From Sphingomonadales bacterium 39-57-19 (GTDB lineage: Bacteria; Pseudomonadota; Alphaproteobacteria; Sphingomonadales; Sphingomonadaceae), in NCBI GenBank assembly GCA_002282385.1, contig NCJG01000001.1, positions 620,001 through 684,000 on the forward strand: a stretch of DNA of 64,000 nucleotides. Reading direction: 5' to 3'. Position 1 is the first letter of the stretch. Every line of letters starts with the position of its first letter. Shown piece by piece: positions 44,903-55,357 of the stretch. A program made the translations under genes and the position numbers. The notes below the pieces were generated by a model. The model did no database searches. It was not told where the DNA came from and was given only the letters and a program-made list of their open reading frames with translations.

Positions 44903-45883
44903 TTATTCTTTCTCAATATATTGCTGGGCATAGGCCGCCGCTGCCCCGAAAAGGCCGGGCTGCGGATGGGTGATGAGTTTAACGGGAATTGAGGCCATCA
45001 ATCCTTCAAAGCGGCCTTTGGCGCGGAAACGTTCGGCAAAGCCTGAACGGACAAGACTGTCTTTGATACGCAACCCAAGTCCGCCTGCGATGACGACCCC
45101 TGCAAAGCCGCCCTGAGCCAGCGTGATGTCACCGGCAACGCTGCCCAGAGACAGGCAAAAACGGTCAACAGCCGCCGCCGCAAGGCTATCCTCACCAGAC
45201 ATGCCCATTTGCCAGAGCGTCTTGTCATCATATTGCTGAACCGCGCGGCCTTCGATAGCGGCCAGCGTTTCGTAGAGATCAACCAAGCCCGGCCCCGACA
45301 CGACCCGTTCAATCGAAACCCTGCGGTAGCGTTTGCGTAAGCGCGCCAACACGGCATCTTCAATGGCATCGAGCGGCGCGAAATCGATATGCCCGCCTTC
45401 AGTGGCCTGGACATGATAGGCGCCGCCGGTGCGCGCAACATGTGCGACGCCAAGACCGGTTCCCGGGCCAATGATGCTCAGCGTGCCTTCGGGCGCAAAC
45501 GCCTGATCAGGTCCCGTCAAATGGTGGAAATGTTCTGGCCCCGCTTGCGCAACCGCATGGCCCACAGCGCCGAAATCATTGACGATCACGAAGGTATCGA
45601 CATTCAGCTTTTCACACACCATCGACCGGCGGATGATCCACGGGTTGTTGGTCAGCTTAATGACATCAGCGTCAACGGGTCCCGCAATGGCAATGGCGGT
45701 TGCGCGCGGAAGCGGCGCTCCGTTCATCCGCTGAAATTCCTGCCACGCGGTTTGGAAACTGGCATGCTCTGCTGTCTTCAGCGTTACCGCCTCACCCAGT
45801 TTAATCACCTTGCCCGCGTCCACTTCAGCAAGGGCAAAGCGCGCGTGGGTTCCGCCGATATCGACGGCGACAATCGCGGTCAT
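44903..45883 (-). CDS. glk: glucokinase
   Basis: ATP-dependent phosphorylation of glucose to glucose 6-phosphate, feeding Zwf. The 326-residue protein is of the proteobacterial Glk type (hexokinase/actin-like fold): phosphate-1 motif [15 protein letters not shown] at the start, [31 protein letters not shown] and the ATP-binding [12 protein letters not shown]. It overlaps the upstream edd by four bases. Placement within the operon links glucose capture directly to the Entner-Doudoroff route. Confidence 0.96.
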   Translation of the reverse strand: MTAIVAVDIGGTHARFALAEVDAGKVIKLGEAVTLKTAEHASFQTAWQEFQRMNGAPLPRATAIAIAGPVDADVIKLTNNPWIIRRSMVCEKLNVDTFVIVNDFGAVGHAVAQAGPEHFHHLTGPDQAFAPEGTLSIIGPGTGLGVAHVARTGGAYHVQATEGGHIDFAPLDAIEDAVLARLRKRYRRVSIERVVSGPGLVDLYETLAAIEGRAVQQYDDKTLWQMGMSGEDSLAAAAVDRFCLSLGSVAGDITLAQGGFAGVVIAGGLGLRIKDSLVRSGFAERFRAKGRFEGLMASIPVKLITHPQPGLFGAAAAYAQQYIEKE

Positions 45884-47703
45884 AGCCCTGCCGCCGCGAG
45901 CATGGCTGACCCGCCCTTTTCCGCTTCATCGGCCGTAGCGCGCATCATTGCAAACAGCTCGCGTCCAGTTCCCATGTGCGCCACGGGCGTCGGGGCTGGT
46001 GCGCGATCGGCCCATTCGCTGTCGTCGACCAGCACGGACAATGTACCGTTGGTGGCGCACAGGCGCACGATATCGCCATCCTGAAGCTTCGCGATTGCTC
46101 CGCCACGTGCAGCTTCGGGACTTAAGTGGATCGCCGCGGGCACTTTGCCCGATGCGCCGGACATACGCCCGTCGGTTACGAGCGCGACGTTAAAGCCCTT
46201 ATCCTGCAACACACCCAATGGCGGCGTCAGCTTGTGGAGTTCGGGCATGCCATTGGCGGCAGGCCCCTGAAAACGGATGACGACAATGACATCGCGATCA
46301 AGCTCACCCGCCTTAAACGCTGCCAGAACATCATTTTGTTCGTGAAATACGCGCACCGGTGCTTCGATGGTCCAACGTGCCGGATCAACCGCACTGGTCT
46401 TGAACGTCGCACGGCCCAAATTACCTGTCACCAGTCGCATGCCTCCATCGGGGCTGAACGGCGCGGACGGCGGACGCAGCATTGTGTCATCGGCGGTCAC
46501 CGCAGGCGCGTCGCGCCACACAAGCTTATCCTCTTCCAACATGGGTTCACGTCCATAATCCGCCAAATCCTTGCCCGCGACCGTCATGATATCGCGGTGG
46601 AGAAGCCCCGCGTCTATCAGTTCGCGGATGACATAGCCTATTCCGCCTGCCGCGTGGAAATGGTTCACATCGCCCGAGCCATTGGGATACACGCGGGCGA
46701 TCAACGGCACCACTGCCGACAGCTGATCCAAATCTTCCCAATCGATGACGATACCGGCGGCGCGCGCGATGGCCGGAATGTGCAGCGCATGGTTCGTCGA
46801 TCCGCCGGTGGCCAGCAAACCGACACAGGCGTTGACGATTGCTTTTTCGTCGACGCACAGGCCCAAGGGCCGGTAATCGTCACCGTCCCAGCCAATTTCG
46901 CTCAACCTATGTACTGCAGCCCGCGTCAATTCGGTGCGCAGCTTGTTCCCTGGATTGATGAACGCGGCACCCGGGATATGCAGCCCCATGACCTCCATCA
47001 TCATCTGGTTGGAATTGGCGGTGCCGTAAAAAGTACATGTGCCAGCGCCATGATAGGACGCGGCTTCCGCCTCAAGCAATTCGGCGCGGCCTACTTTGCC
47101 CTCTGCATATAGCTGACGGACACGCTGTTTTTCTTTGTTGGCAAGGCCCGACGGCATTGGGCCTGCGGGCACGAGGATTGTCGGCAAATGGCCAAAGCGC
47201 AACGCACCGATCAGAAGGCCCGGGACGATCTTGTCACAAATGCCCAACATGGCCACGCTTTCAAACATCCCGTGGCTCAGGCCAACCGCGGTTGCCATGG
47301 CGATGACATCGCGACTGAACAACGAAAGCTCCATCGAGTCCTGCCCCTGCGTCACCCCATCGCACATCGCGGGCACCGCGCCTGCGACCTGGGCCGTGGC
47401 GCCTACTTCGCGCGCGAATATTTTCATTTGCTCGGGGTAGCGGCCATATGGCTGATGCGCCGACAACATGTCGTTATACGCACTGACAATACCGATGTTC
47501 ATCGCTTTGCCGCCGCGAATGGCGGGCTTATCCTCACCGCTCGCGGCAAAGCCGTGCGCCAGATTGCCGCAGCTTAACGTGGGCCGGTTGACGCCTGCAT
47601 CACGCTGCTTGGCGATCAGGTCGAGATAGGCCTGACGCCCGGGCTTTGACCGTTCGATGATCCGCGCGGTGACGGCTTCAACGGTTGGGTGCATTTTACT
47701 CAT
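45880..47703 (-). CDS. edd: phosphogluconate dehydratase
   Basis: Iron-sulfur dehydratase of the IlvD/Edd family that converts 6-phosphogluconate to KDPG, 607 residues. It starts [19 protein letters not shown] and shows the cluster cysteines in [22 protein letters not shown] and GICDKIVPG, and then the [13 protein letters not shown] and [17 protein letters not shown] segments that mark the family. Length and N-terminus indicate Edd rather than IlvD. It overlaps zwf by eight bases upstream and glk by four bases downstream. Confidence 0.97.
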   Translation of the reverse strand: MSKMHPTVEAVTARIIERSKPGRQAYLDLIAKQRDAGVNRPTLSCGNLAHGFAASGEDKPAIRGGKAMNIGIVSAYNDMLSAHQPYGRYPEQMKIFAREVGATAQVAGAVPAMCDGVTQGQDSMELSLFSRDVIAMATAVGLSHGMFESVAMLGICDKIVPGLLIGALRFGHLPTILVPAGPMPSGLANKEKQRVRQLYAEGKVGRAELLEAEAASYHGAGTCTFYGTANSNQMMMEVMGLHIPGAAFINPGNKLRTELTRAAVHRLSEIGWDGDDYRPLGLCVDEKAIVNACVGLLATGGSTNHALHIPAIARAAGIVIDWEDLDQLSAVVPLIARVYPNGSGDVNHFHAAGGIGYVIRELIDAGLLHRDIMTVAGKDLADYGREPMLEEDKLVWRDAPAVTADDTMLRPPSAPFSPDGGMRLVTGNLGRATFKTSAVDPARWTIEAPVRVFHEQNDVLAAFKAGELDRDVIVVIRFQGPAANGMPELHKLTPPLGVLQDKGFNVALVTDGRMSGASGKVPAAIHLSPEAARGGAIAKLQDGDIVRLCATNGTLSVLVDDSEWADRAPAPTPVAHMGTGRELFAMMRATADEAEKGGSAMLAAAGL

Positions 47704-49141
47704 GCCAGCTCACTCCATCACGTTCGGTGAGGGCAATCGCGGCGTTCGGGCCCCAGCTGCCGGCACCATAGCCCTTGGGCTTCAACGCTGTCGCGCCCCA
47801 CAGCGCCCGTATGGCATCGATCCACTTCCACTGGGCCTCAACCTCATCACGGCGGACAAATAGCGTCTGGTCGCCTTCTATGAGGTCGAGGAGCAGGCGT
47901 TCATACGCAATCCGCCGCCGCGATCCGGCAAAGGCAGCGGTAAGCGACAGATCAAGCGGCACTTCGCGCAAAGTGACCCCGCCGCGATCCAGCCCGGGTT
48001 CTTTCGCCATCACCAACAACCGAACATATTCCTCCGGCTGTAACCGGATAACCAGCGTATTTGCCTCCAGCCGACCGCCACGGTCCTTGAACACATTGTG
48101 GGGGACGGGTTTGAACTGGATCACGATTTCGCTGCGGCGTTCGGGCAAACGTTTCCCGGTGCGCAGGAAAAACGGCACGCCCTGCCACCGCCAATTGTCG
48201 ACATAGGCCTTAATCGCGACAAAGGTTTCGGTGTCAGATGGCTTGCCGAGGTCCGCATCATAGCCTTTGACCGCTTCGCCGTTGACCGCGCCGTCATTAT
48301 ATTGCCCGGTCACGACGTCACCTTCGACAACTGGACGCAGCGCGCGCAGAACCTTTACCTTTTCATCGCGGATAGCCGTCGCATCCAGACTTGCCGGTGG
48401 CTCCATCGCCGTCAGCGCGAGCAATTGCAGCATATGGTTTTGCACCATGTCCCGCAGCGCGCCGGTATCGTCATAAAATCCGGCCCGCCCCTCAAGCCCG
48501 ACGGTCTCGCTTACGGTAATCTGCACATGCTCAATGGCATTGGCATTCCACAGCGGTTCAAACAGCATGTTGGCAAAACGAAGCGCCATCAGGTTCTGGA
48601 CCGTTTCTTTGCCCAGATAATGGTCGATGCGGAACGTCCGCGTTTCCGGGAAAACCGCGTTCACGGCGTCGTTAATATGCTGCGATGACGCCAAATCATT
48701 GCCCAATGGCTTTTCAAGACCGATGCGCACATTTTCGCCAGACAGGCCCGCATGGTGCAGGCCCTTGATCGTTGGTTCAAACAAAGACGGCGCGGTGGAT
48801 AGGAAGATCGACAATCCGCCCGATATGTCTCCAATCTTGTCCGCCAACGCGGCAAAGCCTTGCGGATCGGACGCATCCAGCGCGACATACGAAAGCCTCT
48901 GCAAAAATGCGTCAATCAGACCTTCGACCTTGCGGTCATCGGGCAGAAATTCGCACAATGCCGCGCGTGCCATATCGCGAAAGCCATCATCGGTAAGTGC
49001 ACTACGCGCAGTGCCGAAAATACGCAGGTCCGGATTAATCAGGCCATCGGCATGCAGAGCATATAAGGATGGCAGCAGCATCCGTCGTGAAAGGTCGCCC
49101 GTGGCCCCAAACAACAGCAAGGTGGAACTGTGCATGCTCAT
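47696..49141 (-). CDS. zwf: glucose-6-phosphate 1-dehydrogenase
   Basis: Oxidises glucose 6-phosphate to 6-phosphogluconolactone with NAD(P) and opens the operon. From [20 protein letters not shown] the product is 481 residues; GGAG five bases upstream favours 49141 over the in-frame ATG at 49165. It has the N-terminal nucleotide-binding [11 protein letters not shown], the substrate-binding signature [14 protein letters not shown] near residue 170, and a C-terminal barrel with [16 protein letters not shown]. The gene order zwf-edd-glk-eda-pgl encodes five consecutive activities from glucose to triose phosphate plus pyruvate. Confidence 0.97.
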   Translation of the reverse strand: MSMHSSTLLLFGATGDLSRRMLLPSLYALHADGLINPDLRIFGTARSALTDDGFRDMARAALCEFLPDDRKVEGLIDAFLQRLSYVALDASDPQGFAALADKIGDISGGLSIFLSTAPSLFEPTIKGLHHAGLSGENVRIGLEKPLGNDLASSQHINDAVNAVFPETRTFRIDHYLGKETVQNLMALRFANMLFEPLWNANAIEHVQITVSETVGLEGRAGFYDDTGALRDMVQNHMLQLLALTAMEPPASLDATAIRDEKVKVLRALRPVVEGDVVTGQYNDGAVNGEAVKGYDADLGKPSDTETFVAIKAYVDNWRWQGVPFFLRTGKRLPERRSEIVIQFKPVPHNVFKDRGGRLEANTLVIRLQPEEYVRLLVMAKEPGLDRGGVTLREVPLDLSLTAAFAGSRRRIAYERLLLDLIEGDQTLFVRRDEVEAQWKWIDAIRALWGATALKPKGYGAGSWGPNAAIALTERDGVSWHE

Positions 49142-49217
49142 TCTGTCCGTCTCCATGCAAGGCACCGGTCGGTCGCCTTACCAATCGCGTCCCCCTTTAT
49201 CCTGAAGGGCACAAGCG

Positions 49218-49246
49218 TCTAGCGCTTATTCGTATGCAACGTTCAA
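49218..49246 (-). promoter_or_regulatory. weak candidate promoter of the Entner-Doudoroff operon
   Basis: On the minus strand TTGAAC (49246-49241) is followed after exactly 17 bases by GCTAGA (49223-49218), about 77 bases before the zwf start. The -35 element overlaps the stop codon of the acyltransferase-like gene upstream. The -10 match is weak. Confidence 0.3.
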
Positions 49247-50277
49247 CGTGTTGCCCAGGCGCGCTGTTCGTCCATGCCCATGGAAATCAATATCGGGGTT
49301 TCTTGCTGCCGTGCCTGAAAGTCCGCTTTGCCCGAAAGGCCGCGCCAACCAGATGCAATCAGCGCTTGTGCCGTTGGCGCGCCCAAGGTCGTTCCGGGCC
49401 CAAGAACGATCACAACGTCCGGCGCGAATTCTGCGGCAGCAACCTGCACTGCGCGGCTAAAATCATATGTCTCGGTCAATTGCCCGCCAAGCGTGTAGGC
49501 GTAGATCGCGTCCGCGCTAAAGGCATGCGGCGACCAAATCTTACCCTGCCCGTCAATTGCCGGAATGCTGCCGGTGCCGAAATCTGCCAGGGGATTCTGC
49601 GCGCGCGCCATCGGCACGATATGCTGCAGCAACGGGCTATGGAAAGCCGCATGGTGCATCAGCCGCAATGGGAAGCGGTCGTCCTTCGGCAGTTTTTCGG
49701 CCAGCCATTTCAACCCTGCTTCGTCGCCTGCGAACACCACCATCCCGCCAAGCTGTATCGACACCGATATAGATATGTCAGAAATATTCTGCGCTTCATC
49801 AACTAAAGCATTTGCAAAATTCACTTTTTTTGCGTCAATGTTCCAGTCGGCATCAACAATCGGCCATACGATCTGCCCGCCGGTGCCATGTTCATGCATC
49901 AACAGGCCCATATTGTTCACCAGCCGCGCACCCGCCGCCAGATCGACGATCCCCGCACAGGCAAGCGCGAGATACCAGCCCATCGAATTGCCGGTCACCG
50001 CAACGACATCGAAGCGTTCACGATCAATCGCAGCGAAATCCGCCAGGGCAGATGCGTAAATCAGCGGGGATGCGTTATCGCCAGTCATATGCACCGATGG
50101 CGCATATTTCTCGGCTTTATCGAGCTCCGATACTGGCACTTGGCCCTTTTCAGCCCGTACCGCATCGACAATGCCGACCACGTCAGCGCGCGCTGCATGG
50201 TGCTTCTGCAGATATCCAAGCTCGGACGCGTTATATGTGCCGCGTCCGGGGCAAACGACCAATGCGCGCTTCTTCAT
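49243..50277 (-). CDS. acyltransferase of the FabD fold lacking the malonate-binding arginine
   Basis: A 344-residue protein of the ACP S-malonyltransferase fold. The nucleophile Ser98 lies in GNSMGW (GxSxG) and the catalytic His213 in HAAFHSPLL. However, the arginine that binds the free carboxylate of malonyl-CoA in FabD (in the pattern RLVxxRGxxM) is replaced by Met123 in RLVNNMGLLM, and the first FPGQGSQ motif has become CPGRGTYN. This suggests transfer of an uncharged acyl group rather than malonyl. The gene overlaps the fused E1 gene upstream by four bases (ATGA), so the two are coupled. No other fatty-acid or polyketide gene is adjacent. Confidence 0.82.
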   Translation of the reverse strand: MKKRALVVCPGRGTYNASELGYLQKHHAARADVVGIVDAVRAEKGQVPVSELDKAEKYAPSVHMTGDNASPLIYASALADFAAIDRERFDVVAVTGNSMGWYLALACAGIVDLAAGARLVNNMGLLMHEHGTGGQIVWPIVDADWNIDAKKVNFANALVDEAQNISDISISVSIQLGGMVVFAGDEAGLKWLAEKLPKDDRFPLRLMHHAAFHSPLLQHIVPMARAQNPLADFGTGSIPAIDGQGKIWSPHAFSADAIYAYTLGGQLTETYDFSRAVQVAAAEFAPDVVIVLGPGTTLGAPTAQALIASGWRGLSGKADFQARQQETPILISMGMDEQRAWATR

Positions 50278-52475
50278 GCGACCGCTGCCTTGGCGGCTTC
50301 AACGATCGATTGCTTGCTTGGCAACACCAGCTCAGCCGCGGGCCCAAGCGGGATGAAGCAATCTTCCGCCGTAATTCGGCTAACGGCGTTACCACGACCA
50401 GCCTCCGTCAATATGGTCATCAGCTTTTCACTCAAGCTTCCCGATCGGCGGCTTTCGTCCACAATCAGGATATTCGAACAATCCGCCACCGCAGCCACGA
50501 TTGCGTCCGCATTCAACGGATGCAACCAACGCAGGTCAATGATGCGTAGCTTGATGCCCGACGCTTCCAATTCGGGCGCAGCCTGACGCGATAAATAATA
50601 ACCATTTCCATATGTTATAATCGCAAGTTCAGTGCCATTACCAAATTGACCAAGCGCACCAAAGGCGATTTCACGCGCGTCCGTCGGCGCTGTATATTCC
50701 GCAGACCACGCCCCATCCTCCGCGCCGTGAAGGTCCGTTGTGTGATACAGTGCGATGGGTTCAAGGAAGATCACAACACGGCCATCCTCATGCGCGAGCC
50801 GGACGCATTCACGCAGCATAGCGGGCGCGTCGGCGGCGTTGGACGGACATGCGACAATGATACCGGGAATGTCGGTGAGGACAGCGATGCTGTTGTCATT
50901 GTGAAAATGCCCGCCAAAGCCCTTTTGATAGGGCAAGCCAGCGATGCGCACGACCATCGGGTTGCGATATTGCCGGTTTGAAAAGAAGGACAAGGTCGCC
51001 GCTTCGCCGCGGATTTGGTCCTCGGCATTATGCAGATAGGCCAAAAACTGGATTTCGGGGATGGGAACAAAGCCATTATGCCCCATGCCGATGGCAAGCC
51101 CAAGGATGGTCTGTTCGTCCAACAACGTATCAAACACCCGCGCTGCGCCAAATTTTTCCTGCAGCCCCTGTGTCACGCCATAAACGCCGCCTTTGCGCGC
51201 GACGTCTTCTCCGAACACCGCGACATTGGGATATTGCAGCATGATGTCCGCCAAGGCAAAGTTGATGCTCTTGGCCAAGGTGACAGGCTTGGCGAGGTTG
51301 CGCGCATCTTTGGCAAATAGAGCGTCGCGTGCGGCCGTATCGGGCAATGGAGGCGACGGCTTGACGCCTTCCGCTGGCAGGATGGATGCCATCACCTCTT
51401 GCGCGGTGACGAGCCGTGGTTTGGCCAGCGCGTCCAAGGCAACGCGGTCCACCCGCGCGCGCATGTCTTCGTAGCGCGCAACAATCTCCGCGCCCGACAT
51501 GCCCGCTTGTTCATGCAAAATCCGCGCGCTGTGCAGCAATGGATCCTGCGCTTCGGCCGCTTCAATCTGCCCAATCGGTGCATAGCTTAATTCAACATCT
51601 GCCCCCGCATGCCCCATGAGACGCACCGTATGCATATGCAGGAATACAGGCCTGCGCCGCGACCGCGCATAGGCAACGGCTTCGTGGCAGCCACGCAGGG
51701 CATCATTCAGGTCCGCCCCGTCGCAGGCAATATACTTCAATGCGGGGCGATGCGCGAAGTTGGCCGCTATCCATCCACCAGGCGTCCGCACCGAAATGCC
51801 AATGCCATTATCCTCGCACAGGAAGACGATGGGCATGGGCAAATGCTGATACGCAGCCCAGCAGGCGGCGTTGAACGCGCCTTGCGACGTGGAATGGTTG
51901 GCGGAAGCATCGCCGAAGGAACATAAAATGATGGAATCGTGCGGGAGGACCGCGTCATCAAGTTGCAGACGCCGCGCCAGCCCCAAGGAATGCGCGGCGC
52001 CGACGGCCTTTGGCAAATGCGAGGCAATCGTGCTGGTCTGCGGCGGGACAAAAGTGTGCGCACATCCCAGAACCTTGTGCCGCCCGCCGGAAATCGGATC
52101 ATCTGCCGACGCGGCGAAGGACAAAGCCATGTCATATAATGGCGTCAGGCCGCCAGCTTGCTTTTTGCGCTGAATCAGAAACGCACCATCGCGATAATGC
52201 AAAAATGCCATGTCGGTCGCGCGCGTGGCCGCGGCCATCGCCGCAGTGCCTTCATGCCCCGAACTGCCGATGGAATAAAATGTCTTACCCTTTGACCGGC
52301 GCGCCCAAAGATCGAGGTGGCGGCTCATGATTTGCGTATCGAATAAATCCACCAGCACATGGGGGGCGGCGGCTTCGGCCGCACCTTTTGAACGCGGAGC
52401 GGGAAAGTCATGGGCAGCAACACGCCGCAGAAAAGCCGCGTCTAATATCGTAGGACGGTCAAACATAGACCGCAT
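50274..52475 (-). CDS. fused E1 alpha-beta 2-oxoacid dehydrogenase component (TPP-dependent)
   Basis: One protein of about 733 residues combines both halves of a branched-chain/pyruvate-type E1. The alpha part (to about residue 340) has SIGSSGHEGTAAMAAATRA, FLHYRDGAF and the TPP motif SFGDASANHSTSQGAFNAA ending in CEDN. The beta part (from about residue 400) has VFGEDVARKGGVYGVTQGL, DEQTILGLAIGMG and EIQFLAYLHNAEDQI. Both catalytic halves look intact. Starts at 52475 or 52466 are equally possible. No E2 or E3 gene is near; instead a modified acyltransferase gene is translationally coupled downstream. The substrate is unknown; a branched 2-oxoacid is a guess from family resemblance. Confidence 0.85.
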   Translation of the reverse strand: MRSMFDRPTILDAAFLRRVAAHDFPAPRSKGAAEAAAPHVLVDLFDTQIMSRHLDLWARRSKGKTFYSIGSSGHEGTAAMAAATRATDMAFLHYRDGAFLIQRKKQAGGLTPLYDMALSFAASADDPISGGRHKVLGCAHTFVPPQTSTIASHLPKAVGAAHSLGLARRLQLDDAVLPHDSIILCSFGDASANHSTSQGAFNAACWAAYQHLPMPIVFLCEDNGIGISVRTPGGWIAANFAHRPALKYIACDGADLNDALRGCHEAVAYARSRRRPVFLHMHTVRLMGHAGADVELSYAPIGQIEAAEAQDPLLHSARILHEQAGMSGAEIVARYEDMRARVDRVALDALAKPRLVTAQEVMASILPAEGVKPSPPLPDTAARDALFAKDARNLAKPVTLAKSINFALADIMLQYPNVAVFGEDVARKGGVYGVTQGLQEKFGAARVFDTLLDEQTILGLAIGMGHNGFVPIPEIQFLAYLHNAEDQIRGEAATLSFFSNRQYRNPMVVRIAGLPYQKGFGGHFHNDNSIAVLTDIPGIIVACPSNAADAPAMLRECVRLAHEDGRVVIFLEPIALYHTTDLHGAEDGAWSAEYTAPTDAREIAFGALGQFGNGTELAIITYGNGYYLSRQAAPELEASGIKLRIIDLRWLHPLNADAIVAAVADCSNILIVDESRRSGSLSEKLMTILTEAGRGNAVSRITAEDCFIPLGPAAELVLPSKQSIVEAAKAAVA

Positions 52476-52687
52476 AATTAGCGCCAAAGGGCACAAAAGC
52501 CACTGGAAAGTATAAATTTCAACTGCACGATTAAATCGCTGGATTTGTTAAAATTCGGCGATAGGATGGTGACTGAGAGAGAGCTTGCCCACCGGACCAT
52601 TTCAGCCGGTGAGCGTGTCAAAACTGGCTTCCCGAAGTGAGCAGCAAATGCCGCAAGGGTGTCGGTTGAATAGGAGGAGAGAGTATA

Positions 52688-55288
52688 ATGCGTCGATTTA
52701 ATCGTGTAATCACGGCTGCCCTGTGCAGCACCATCTGCAGCGCGATGTTAGTGCCTGCGGCTTACGCCCAAACAGCCCAAGCCGAAGAAGATAGTGGCGA
52801 TGAACCCATTATCGTTACTGCAACGTTGCGCGCGATGGATGTGCAAGACATTCCGCTTGCCGTGACCGCGGTCGCGCCAGAGGCGCTGGAGCGTCAGGGC
52901 GTCAACGACATCAAAAATCTGGCGTCGATTTCGCCAAGCATCAACATCCAATCTTCGCAGACCGAAACCCAAGGTACCTCGATCAAGGTCCGCGGCGTCG
53001 GCACGACCGGCAACAACACCGGCCTTGAAAGCTCGGTTGGCGTATTCATCGACGGTGTCTATCAGTCACGTCCAGGCGTTGCATTGGGTGACCTTGTCGA
53101 TATCGAACGCCTTGAAATTTTGCGTGGTCCTCAAGGCACACTGTTTGGCCGCAACACTTCGGCCGGTGCACTGAACGTCTCGACAAAGCGTCCGAGCCTT
53201 TCTGAAGTCGAAGGCTTCGCAAACGCGAGTTACGGCAATTATAATTTCATGAACCTTCAAGCCGGCGTCAGTGTACCTATCACCACTGACGTTGCGGGCC
53301 TCCGCGTGTCCGGCACATGGCGCAAGCGCGACGGCTATCTTAAAACGCCATCGGGCGTAGAGAGCAACAACCGTGATCGTTACATGCTGCGCGGACAGCT
53401 CTATATCGAACCAAATGCAGATGTGAGCATCCGTCTGTTGGCCGATTATGCCAAGACCGACGAACAATGCTGCGAAGCGGTTATCGTTCGTGAAACCGAA
53501 CTTGCGCCTTTCTCCGCTTTCCACGGTTTGGCCAGCGATGGCGTAGACCAATCCGGAATGAGCGCGCTGAAGAATCTATCGATCAACGGCGGACCCTATA
53601 AGAACGGCTCCAAGCAATGGGGTACTTCGGCCGAACTGAAATGGGACCTGGGTGCCGCAAAGCTGACCTCGGTTACTGCATATCGTAAGTTCGATTCAAG
53701 CTCGACAACGGTCGGTGGCTTCACTGCCAACGACACCTACACAGTGGGTAATGGCGCACCGACATCACGCCCCGGCATTTTGCCATCGGGTGACCATATC
53801 AAGACCTTTACCCAAGAGCTGCGCCTGCAAGGCACCGCTTTCAATGATGGTCTCGACTGGTTGATTGGTGGTTTCTACTCCAGCGAGAAAATCCGCGCTG
53901 ACCAAACGATGACGCTCAATGCTGATTTCCAGCGGACGAGTAGCGCGTTTAACTTTGGCAATGTTGCAGGGGTCAACCCGTTGTTCACACTGACCGCGCT
54001 CGGCAATGCCGGCGTTCCAGTCAATGCCAACGGTAACTATGCCGAAAACCGGTTTAACCAGGATGCAAGCAGCTGGTCGGTATTCACGCATAACGTTCTT
54101 AACTTCACCGATAAGCTTAGCTTGACGGTCGGTGCGCGTTACGTAAATGAAACCAAGGACGCATCGTTCAACCAGCTTGCTGGAACGACCGGTGCAGGCG
54201 CCAGTGCGTGCCAAGCCAGCGTGAATGGTGTTTTGACCGGCGCCGTACCCGCCGCACTTCGTGCGGGTATGATTGGTCTCAACTGCTTCCCGTTTGCAAC
54301 GTCGGTTGCCCTGACTGCGCCTGCAGCCATCGGCGGCGGCCTTGCGAGCGCCAAGCTTCCGTTGCCGCGTGTATGGTCGCAAGAGTTCAAGGACGACGAG
54401 ATCACCTATACGGCGCAGCTCGGATATAAAGCGAACGAAGATCTGTTGCTCTACGCCGGTTACAGCCATGGCTTTAAATCGGGTGGCTTCAACCTCGATC
54501 CACAATCCGCAACCTTGCAGAACTCGGCAGCCATTCTTGCCGGTTTAGCAACGGGTACTGTTGTGGCACCGGTTTATGCTGATCCAAGCTTCAAATCGGA
54601 AAAGGTCAACCAAATCGAAGTTGGCGTGAAGGCAACATTATTTGGTGCCATCAAAGCCAATTTGGCCTTGTTCGACATGAAAATGAGCGACTTCCAGGTG
54701 CTTGAATTCACGGGCGTCCAGTTCCTGACCTTCAACGTCAATTCGGCGCGGTCGACAGGTGCTGAACTTGAGTTGTTTGGTAAGCTGAGCGACAATATCT
54801 CGGCCAATGCATCGGCAACATATGCCAATGCCCGCTATCCCAGCAACTGCGCGGATGGTGTAGCCGTGGCAGCCCTCCCATCAACACAGCGACTTTGCGG
54901 TCAGGACCTGACGAACGCGCCTAAATTTGCGGGCGTAGTAGGTTTGACGTACGATGGTCCTTTGAATGACTCGGGTTGGAGCATCCTGGTCAACGGTAAC
55001 GTGAACTATTCCGATAGCCGCACGACCCGGACAATCGACACCGATACGAACGGTCTGCCTGTGCCAATGGCTCGGCAGGAAAATTACTACAAGATCAACG
55101 CACGCATCGGCCTGACCACGCCAGATGAGCGTTACACGTTCGAGCTTTGGGGTACGAACCTGAACAACGAAATCACCCGCGGCATCACCGCCAACACCCC
55201 ACTTCGTGGCGGTGCTGGTACGCGCTCGTTGATCGGTTTCGTTGAAGAGCCACGCATGTACGGCCTGACCGTCCGCGCCAAGTTCTAA
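52688..55288 (+). CDS. TonB-dependent outer-membrane receptor
   Basis: An 866-residue receptor that imports an unidentified ligand across the outer membrane using TonB energy. The signal peptide ends at PAAYAQ. A TonB-box-like segment (EPIIVTATLRAMDVQDIPLA) precedes the plug domain (VNDIKNLASISPSINIQ, VRGVGTTG, GVFIDGVYQSRPG, IERLEILRGPQGTLFGRNTSAGALN). The remaining 680 residues form the beta-barrel, ending in the aromatic terminus LTVRAKF. GGAGGAGAG precedes the start. The ligand is unknown; adjacency to a CoA-dependent catabolic operon on the other strand suggests a lipid-like or terpenoid nutrient, which is inference. Confidence 0.95.
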   Translation: MRRFNRVITAALCSTICSAMLVPAAYAQTAQAEEDSGDEPIIVTATLRAMDVQDIPLAVTAVAPEALERQGVNDIKNLASISPSINIQSSQTETQGTSIKVRGVGTTGNNTGLESSVGVFIDGVYQSRPGVALGDLVDIERLEILRGPQGTLFGRNTSAGALNVSTKRPSLSEVEGFANASYGNYNFMNLQAGVSVPITTDVAGLRVSGTWRKRDGYLKTPSGVESNNRDRYMLRGQLYIEPNADVSIRLLADYAKTDEQCCEAVIVRETELAPFSAFHGLASDGVDQSGMSALKNLSINGGPYKNGSKQWGTSAELKWDLGAAKLTSVTAYRKFDSSSTTVGGFTANDTYTVGNGAPTSRPGILPSGDHIKTFTQELRLQGTAFNDGLDWLIGGFYSSEKIRADQTMTLNADFQRTSSAFNFGNVAGVNPLFTLTALGNAGVPVNANGNYAENRFNQDASSWSVFTHNVLNFTDKLSLTVGARYVNETKDASFNQLAGTTGAGASACQASVNGVLTGAVPAALRAGMIGLNCFPFATSVALTAPAAIGGGLASAKLPLPRVWSQEFKDDEITYTAQLGYKANEDLLLYAGYSHGFKSGGFNLDPQSATLQNSAAILAGLATGTVVAPVYADPSFKSEKVNQIEVGVKATLFGAIKANLALFDMKMSDFQVLEFTGVQFLTFNVNSARSTGAELELFGKLSDNISANASATYANARYPSNCADGVAVAALPSTQRLCGQDLTNAPKFAGVVGLTYDGPLNDSGWSILVNGNVNYSDSRTTRTIDTDTNGLPVPMARQENYYKINARIGLTTPDERYTFELWGTNLNNEITRGITANTPLRGGAGTRSLIGFVEEPRMYGLTVRAKF

Positions 55289-55303
55289 ACCAACGACACA
55301 AAC

Positions 55304-55337
55304 AAAAAGGGCGGCCTCCGCGGAGGTCGCCCTTTTT
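55304..55337. terminator. bidirectional intrinsic terminator
   Basis: A long stem between AAAAAGGGCG-G-CCTCCG and CGGAGG-T-CGCCCTTTTT with a single mismatch, flanked by A-tract and T-tract, lies between the convergent TonB-receptor and fadB-type genes. It can terminate both. Confidence 0.88.
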
Positions 55338-55357
55338 TGTGCCTTGCTTGCGGGTTT

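Noticed and set aside
46126..47112. 328-codon plus-strand frame antisense to edd
   Set aside because: Long antisense frames are expected in GC-rich genes with strong codon bias. The opposite strand encodes an unmistakable phosphogluconate dehydratase. The same reasoning removes the long antisense frames over glyA, trmJ, clpA and the TonB receptor.
54898..54910. GGTCAGGACCTGA inside the TonB receptor, resembling the MITE terminus
   Set aside because: Only about eleven bases match, they lie in an intact coding region, and there is no inverted partner or TA duplication.
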